Assembly: GCA_944472135.2 (NCBI GenBank)
Contig: OX235270.1
Coordinates: 123,389,946 to 123,453,945 of the forward strand
Reading direction: 5' to 3'
From: Trichobilharzia regenti
Taxonomy: Eukaryota; Platyhelminthes; Trematoda; Strigeidida; Schistosomatidae
DNA length: 64,000 nucleotides
Below, piece by piece: positions 57,139 to 64,000 of the stretch. Position 1 is the first letter of the stretch. Each line of letters opens with the position of its first letter. Below the pieces are notes generated by a model. That model made no database searches and was not told where the DNA came from. It worked only from the letters and a program-made list of their open reading frames with translations. The translations under genes and the position numbers were made by a program.

Positions 57139-58441
57139 CACTTGTGAAGTTCTCAAAATTTATTCTGAGTGGTTCAAATTCATAGACTAGATCAATAGTT
57201 TATCAAGCCACCAATGATTTCACTCTTATAATCATTAGGTCAAATATAGTCAAACTATCACAACTAGGCCGGGTCACAACCGCATGACCCATAACTATTA
57301 TTGAATGGCTAGTTTGATTTCACTGGTTACGACTTTACTAAATGAAATGTAAAGATGAATTCAGACATAAGCACAAGTAGTTTTATAATCATAGGAAGGC
57401 CTATTCAAATACAACGACAGTTACAAAAGCATCAACAAAATATTAGTTCATGCGTGTAATTATTATGTGAGTGCAGCTATCTAGTCGTGTCGCAAAAGCG
57501 AAGAGGAGAAAATGAAATGAAATTTTCTCTGGAGGTGAAATATGAAAGCATTAGTGCTCACCAAGATAGTTGCAAGTGAGTAATAGTCTTCGTTTGAACT
57601 CACAATTCAAATCTCACCTTGTGAGAAAGTTTGATATAAGCGTGAGGTGCTCTGCCTCTTAACCATCTTGAGGGTTTTTTGTCATATTTTCTGCTTATTA
57701 TCATACAACATAAATACTCTACCCCATAATTCTCTGATGTCTGTTTCACTTCAAAAACTAAATGTTTGTTTGTCGAAAACGTATAACAGTTCTATCCACG
57801 TTCGTTATTCAAGCTGTTACTTAAATGAAGTCCTTTTCAGTGTTGGATTTCTCAAAATTTAAGACAAACTATTGAAACATAGCAAGATGGTATATACTGT
57901 TGACTGATGTGAACAGTTGGCAACTGTCCACTTCAAACTGTGATGCTTGATGGCCAAATCTAAGCGATTTAAACACTGAATTGCGCTTTCATTCGTTTTA
58001 AGTACAGCTCATCAATGGTGTAGATGGTTGCATCCAGCTAAGACTGGCGAATCAGTTTTAACTACAGAAATTTTGTTTATTTACCTGAGCAAACTGGTAG
58101 TACATAAAATCAGGTTCCATGGGAAATCAAAGTAAGTGATTCAGAGAAGCTACTCTTTTCAATACACATACGTAAATATTTGGAAATGATGAGAATTACA
58201 ACAAAGTAGTTGTGATTGTAATCACGGCTAAGCAACAAGTGACAAAATAGATTGTGTGGAATGTATAAATCATAGATAGGGGTTTTGAATTTAGAGGACT
58301 AGGAGGCAGAAGAAACATTACGTAACAGTGTGTGAATTCCTATAAGATAACACCAGAAAAAGTTAGAAGTGAAAATAATAATAATACCAATAGAAATGAT
58401 AGGTGGTAGATACACAGATTAACTGAACAAAGCGAAAAATA

Positions 58442-58769
58442 GCATTATTTAATTCAATTTTAGATTTTCCTGTCGATTGATTGGCCCAAAGTGCTCGGTC
58501 TCAGGTTGACGTGTCGGCTTCTTGTGCAGACGCTTCGACGATGTCTGAGCAAGTAATTCGAAGTTAATTAGTGGATGGTGACTAGCAGTGGAATCCAGGA
58601 TGCGCATTTCGTCCTATTTGGGACTCGTCATATGGATTTACCTGCATTTTCCAGCTAGTGATGATGTTCCCACCGAGGCTCAAACCCAGTCCTCATATTT
58701 TCAAACGTCAAAAAGTTATCCACTAGACCATTTGGGCCATAAGAGCCGCCTCTTATGCAACGAGTCATA
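58442..58769 (-). repeat. Sm-alpha-like SINE, full length (F2)
   Basis: Counterpart of 37,625-37,952. Confidence 0.88.
58593..58637 (-). ncRNA. Hammerhead ribozyme motif, core-mutated (F2)
   Basis: Same string order and the same core change as at 37,776-37,820. Confidence 0.75.
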
Positions 58770-59609
58770 TTAATTATTTAATTTTAATTCTCGTGGCACA
58801 AGTGGTCTGGTGGATAACGCTTTGACGCTTAAAACAAAACATATACCGAATGTGAGGTGCAGGTGATGGAATTAGGATTCATTTTCAATCGATGGGTACA
58901 AAACTATGAAATTCCGTGTGCTGACCATTCCATGGCAGCTTTGTGTTAATCGATCTCCTCAGGTTTCCGTCAGTCTCGTTTCCTATTTCAAGAGGGAATT
59001 TTACTGAAGGATGGCAAGTACTGCGTTTACTTTCCTAGTATATATTTTTCAAATCACACTGATCATTACAAATAAAATAAAGGTGTCACCTACACGTCTC
59101 TTATACAGTTGGAAACTCCTGATTGGTGATTTCAGTTAACCATTTTCTAGGCTAGTCATAAATCAGATTTGTCACCTGCAACCATCAGTCTAACACTCTG
59201 TTAAATAAATTCATAGAGGTCAAATGTGTTAATCTTAATTAACTTTAATGATGAACACTTCTCGTATTAGCTTTTATTTGACCTAATATTATAATTTGAA
59301 TGCTAATCAGATGAAAAGTCATGCACTTGACACAATTTCATTTCGAAAGATGGAAGTATACTAATTAGGTGTATTGAAGTAAGTGTTTATTTAACACACT
59401 AGAATGTATACATCAATCACTGTTTTTCAAAATTTAATAAAGTAGAATCGTGATAGTCTGTTGAATGATTTCTGCTAGTGCATCTTAAATAATAATACTG
59501 CGACTACTAATGCAATTTGGGTGAGTGTTTGTTGGTCAAGTTATTACTTCACATAATAAAACAGAAGTATTTAAATAAGTACAAGCCTTTATGATGAGAT
59601 GAATGAATA

Positions 59610-59726
59610 TTTCAAGTATCTGCTTTGTGGGGATTTTGTTTGATTGTATGGAGGATTTCATCATGAGCTGATGATGAAATCCTCCATACAATCATACAAA
59701 ATCTCTTTAAAACCAATACTTGAAAA
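59610..59726. repeat. Near-palindrome of element C tails (F2), spacer flipped
   Basis: Counterpart of 38,793-38,909. The 6-base spacer is GAGCTG (59,665-59,670), the reverse complement of CAGCTC in F1. Confidence 0.9.
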
Positions 59727-60107
59727 TAAAACTGATTTCCACTGGCAACTGACCCTAATCAGGCAGTTAACCTGGGGTTCTAGTGGGAAGCCGTGACCAG
59801 TAGGGTATAGCCCCTTGGAGATGGGGCAGTAACTCATCGAAGAAGACATTGCGAAATGATTGAGCTATGTCGTGAATTGACAGTTGTTAGAATTCAAGGA
59901 CCATTAGATCGTGTCTCAGTGGTTTAACAGGGCACGAGTTAGCTCGCCTTATTACCAGAAGGTCCTGGGTCCGAACCCTGGCGTTAGGTGCATACTCCTG
60001 AGACGGAGTTCCAAACTACGATGAAATAGCTGTCCTGTACTCCCAGGTTTTCAAGTGGTTCTCTAACTGATGTCAGCTCATGATGAAATACTCCATGTAG
60101 TCGAATA
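59671..60107 (+). repeat. Element C copy, long form (F2)
   Basis: Counterpart of 38,854-39,290. Confidence 0.82.
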
Positions 60108-61912
60108 AATATTTGCTTTGATCATTTCTATAAGTTATAAAATTATGTACATCGATTCCAAATGACAGAAACGGACAAATGGTATTCAGATCGCTAGTGG
60201 TTTCTAATGTTTGACATAAACTATCTCCAACTATTCATATGCGTATTTAGTAGGTGTATCGCGTTGCCTGCTTCGACTTTCTATCTTAGTATCATTTGCA
60301 GTGTCAAGTAGGTGATATACTGTTATCTAGATATTTTGGGTTTTATACGGTAACCTTAGTGACCTTTCATCTGGGTGTTACTAAATCCCAGTCCTGAGTG
60401 ATTAAAAGTTTTTCCATTTCCATTGGAAACTGGATGATTATGTAGTTGGTGAACACTTTCTTAGTGAACATTTACATCGAAGTATTTTTCTTTCTACGAC
60501 CGTTCTGTATTCTCCTGGTTTATGAACTCAATTTCCATATCTCTACCATATGGGATATCGTGCATTTCATGTCTGATTTACTTATCTGCATCAACTACTT
60601 CAGTCATTTAATTGCTGTGTGAACTTTGTTGCATGGTTGGGTTTTGGTTGATTGTGTCATCTATCTGTCATCATCAGAACTATTTCTTACTTAACACTCA
60701 GACTAAAACAATCGATCCTTATAAGTTTTTCTCTGTTAACGTGTTTGGTCGACACGCATTTCTGATATGGATATTACAATTCTTTGTCCTTCTGTTATCA
60801 TGTGTATAGCCTTGTAGTTATTTTTCTTTCTTAGTTTAATCTAACTTCATGGCATTCCCACTTCAGTTTTGACCTTTGTGAATATGACCTTCACTGGTTA
60901 TTTGAATCAATGGACTACCATTTTTTATGAATTGCTGACTTTTGCAAGTAAAAGTCTTGTTTATGTTTATCTATTTACGAGAAGATCAATCCGTTAACTC
61001 AGTGAAGTATGACTGATATCTGCTATTCATCAATCCCTTGACTTATAGGATGGCTAGATTTGTCGCTGTAATACTGTTTTCATTTCGCAATAACTGCTCA
61101 GGAAATAGCGGCTTTAATTTATTATTATTATTATTATTGAGTAGGGAAGTTTCCAGTTGCCCTGTTTATTTCTTATCTAGCATTTATTCTCTCTGAACAA
61201 CTGTGCAATACATTCTGAGGTATTTTAGTACACGTAATTGTTATTCCTTTGTTCATTTTTCAGCTGTACTTTGCTGGGTGCGCAGGAGTGACACCTATGT
61301 AATGGATGGAGATTGAAAGTAAGGCGAAAATCTGTGCTACTGTAGGATCCAAACCAGTTCTCTAACAACTCAGTTACGATACCCAACCACCAATCAATTC
61401 ATAGTTTTATTGAAATCATATCTGGGTAGTGTCGAGATTTTAGTGTGAACACATGCTGTCTTACTGTGCGTTACTCATCAAACTAGTCCCCTATATATAT
61501 CTTCATTTACCTGTCACTTCTGGTCACTCTGAACAAAAAGGAGAGGAGCAGGTTGTTAATTAATGTAGAGACTATGTGAGATACTTCTTAGTTGAGGGAC
61601 AGTTATTGATGAAGTGTGTGATGATCGACGGTGAAGTGAAAATCCCGATCAAAACAGGGTTCACACTAATGACCCTGGAATACTTATATAAAGCTTTTAG
61701 AAACTAACTAGAAGAAAATAGCTCTCTTAAGTGTTCTTAACCTATTTGTGACACATTTTTATACATTCAGATAGTTTTTTCACAGATTATTACAGAGGCC
61801 AATTAATATAACTCGTAATCACCCTTGGAAATTGAATTTTTCAGTCACTTCTTATAGTGACATTCACATCTTTTGCTTGTCTCCATGCTCTCTCCATGCA
61901 TTAACACTCATA

Positions 61913-62260
61913 TTCTACTGAACACTTCTGATATTACACAACCTCAGTCTAAACTCACTAATCTTCATCCTCGCCATTACAATACAATTATGCTTGACTA
62001 TTTTGCAATATTTTGATGATGTAGACACAACACAAACTAATTTTTACACTTGTACTATATTTGACAAACTGAATGTACACGCATACACATACACACACAC
62101 ACACACACAAACAGCTATTCATAATTGCGATTGTACAGGTGAGTGAGTGAATCTGCTCAAAGAGACTCTTCGCTGAACAGTTTGTTCTAATTTCCAATCG
62201 CGATATGTGCGATCTCGTAGGTTTCCCTTTATATCTGTTCATACATTTGACCATCGAATC
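61913..62260 (+). repeat. Short internal repeat X, right copy in F2
   Basis: Counterpart of 41,095-41,440, with a longer CA run. Confidence 0.88.
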
Positions 62261-62524
62261 GATAATATGTAACTCGACATAGATCTGTGCATTCCATCCG
62301 GCTTGAGCATCATATTTTCAGTGTCGGAAGAGGTACACGTCACTGCCGAATAACCGTTGCATGGTTGGTTACACTGGCCTTCCTCGTCCGACTGAAGTGT
62401 ATGGTGAGTGGTGTGATGTTGGAAGACACAACAATTTTCCAATCGTCTATTCGAGTATTTCCGATTCCCTCTAGAAACTGAGTTAGCAATTAGTTAGACT
62501 GATCACAGGATAAAGCTAGATATT

Positions 62525-62704
62525 ATGCTCTGCTCACGAGCTCCTTGGATAAGTTGTGTGCTGTGGTTTCTGGGAGTTGGAGGCTGTGTGGCCGATTCTC
62601 CTCTTAGTAGTGATGAGCTATTACTTCCGTTGGAGAAGGCTGCCATCATTTTCTTCCATGACGATTGTGCTGTTGTCAACGTGTGCACATCGAACAGTAG
62701 ATAG
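62525..62704 (+). CDS. Short open frame with signal-peptide-like start (F2)
   Basis: Counterpart of 41,705-41,884, with no change seen between the copies. The same doubts about coding strand apply. Confidence 0.2.
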   Translation: MLCSRAPWISCVLWFLGVGGCVADSPLSSDELLLPLEKAAIIFFHDDCAVVNVCTSNSR

Positions 62705-62798
62705 TGTGCCACTCAGAGCAATACAACAATTTTGACCAACATGATTGTGATGATCAGTATGAGTGTGATTGGAATCTCCAATGGCAGCTTGTAATTAC

Positions 62799-62923
62799 GT
62801 GTGTGTGAAAGTCAACGCGTTGCTCGATAGAGACTAAGGGTGTTGTGGGATGTTGAGAGTTGACGTCATTCTGTACGAAGTCATGCATGATTTCTACTTC
62901 CGATGTGTATTTGAACACGTATC
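62799..62923 (-). CDS. Possible exon of an unrecognised gene (F2)
   Basis: Counterpart of 41,979-42,103, with acceptor and donor preserved. Confidence 0.2.
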
Positions 62924-64000
62924 CTGAATATGAAATAATTGACTTGAATCAAGCTATGACTTCCATATTTTCATCTCACAATCTCGTCTTCTTTTTATTA
63001 TGGAGCATTTCACTGTCCTGCACGGAAGTCATTTTCGAGAATGATAGTCCGTAATTCGGACTGAAATTCAAATGTGCAGTAATTCAAGTGTCCCCGCCAC
63101 GCATAACTCCACACGAACTTGCTTAATCACAATGAAAATTGCATCAGTAACTTCTTGCTGAATTCCCCTGTCTTGTGTAAGTAAGACATTTCACAGAATC
63201 ATATAAATTGGAGGACCAACGTTCTCATCATACTCTATGCAGGGTTGGATAAAGGGAAGCTGTAGGCCAGTTGAACTGGTCGTCAAAGAGATTCGTTAAA
63301 ACGCTTCAGCTGTCTTCCATGAGAATGTGCCAAGAAAGTGAAGGAGAGCTATGAATTGACACCGTCAAAACTCAGTGAAGTAACACAACTGAAATAAAAA
63401 TGAATTTATCACTATGAAACGATTGACAATCGTTTCTGATTGAGTTCACAAGACGAGTTTACACAGTTTATGCACTATGTAGCTGACTGGTAATAGTTTT
63501 TTTTTATTCGACTATCTTGACTGATTTTGTGAAGCAGTCGTTTATGGCTTGAATATCTTCCCGGATAGCTAGAAATTATAAGCGTGACCATAACAATAGT
63601 GGTCACTGTTGACAAGTTACAATGCTAGCTGTTACCAACAGTACAACGAAATGATAAACGTCTTGAACTGAAGAAATTCTAGAGAACTCCTATTTCAGTG
63701 TTGTACTGCATTTGATAAATTTATATCTGCAGATTTCGATTACTGTGAAACTCCGTACTGAAAAGCACCGGCTGACCTGTTCACTAAACAATGAACACCA
63801 CTTCCGGAGATCATACTTCCGTGATTGGAGATCGTGTATGACCGAATCTAATGTTCCCTACAAGCTGTTAAATAGTCATGTTTACATGTCAATATTCTAA
63901 TCCTTATTCTCCCCAGATTCTCCTTTCAGCGTTTTGTGCGGTGCTTGTCTTGGTTCTCTTAATGGACCATTTTATTCATTCAAGTATAAATACAAATAAC

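Larger units (their letters stand above)
54383..64000 (+). repeat. Segmental duplication block F2, cut by the window end
   Basis: Collinear with F1 33,564-43,182 throughout. Offsets drift between 20,814 and 20,820 through small indels, mainly in microsatellites (CA run near 62,088-62,109; TA run near 61,493). Confidence 0.95.

Noticed and set aside
1..64000. CRISPR array, prokaryotic operon or phage
   Set aside because: No regularly spaced short direct repeats with unique spacers and no clustered co-directional long frames occur; the content is that of a repeat-rich animal nuclear genome.
33564..64000. Whole duplication as a pure assembly artefact
   Set aside because: Scattered substitutions, different microsatellite lengths, an insertion private to R and shared variants between R and F3 all point to real, diverged copies, although read-level evidence is not available here.

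Overview
The window reads as repeat-rich, AT-rich nuclear DNA of a blood fluke (Schistosomatidae, Schistosoma-like). The reasons are a tRNA-headed SINE whose body carries the schistosome Sm-alpha-type hammerhead motif, fragments of RTE-like and CR1-like non-LTR retrotransposons, fragments of Penelope-like elements (PLEs) with GIY-YIG endonuclease signatures, and no bacterial-style gene organisation. The species cannot be fixed from this sequence.

Left part, about 1-33,560: I see no convincing host gene. It is a graveyard of retroelements in AT-rich sequence. It holds ten copies of one tRNA-headed SINE (here SINE B), four of another (SINE A), many copies of a third tRNA-headed element with a hammerhead-like body (element C), one Sm-alpha-like SINE, a decayed SINE E, four decayed RTE-like LINE 3' ends (2.3, 16.2, 19.7 and 27.5 kb), a second LINE type at 3.3-4.0 kb, a CR1-like LINE 3' end at 12.7-13.7 kb, and a PLE endonuclease remnant flanked by long inverted repeats at 9.5-10.6 kb. 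Two other long hairpins lie at 11.7 and 17.1-17.5 kb. The 3' tail of SINE A matches the CR1-like LINE here, and the tail of SINE B matches the RTE-like LINEs, so both partner pairs are visible side by side.

Right part, 33,564-64,000: this is a recent, complex segmental duplication. Block F1 (33,564 to at least 43,182) recurs as F2 (54,383 to the window end) in direct orientation with an offset of about 20.82 kb. Between them lies an inverted copy R (46,400-52,676, matching F1 40,661-35,296) and a partial direct copy F3 (52,772-54,380, matching F1 36,531-38,080 with a PLE fragment replacing its middle). The simplest reading is a 20.8-kb tandem unit made of F, R and F3, whose second period runs off the end of the window.

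The one convincing gene in the window sits in the duplication. It is an intronless 71-codon gene for a secreted, extremely histidine-rich peptide, present in three copies with the same predicted protein (36,050-36,265 minus; 51,707-51,922 plus; 56,867-57,082 minus). Each copy has its own TATA box and AATAAA signal. A few exon-like or secreted-peptide-like open frames in the same block (41.4-45.9 kb) are listed at low confidence. No CRISPR array, rRNA, true tRNA gene or prokaryotic operon was seen.
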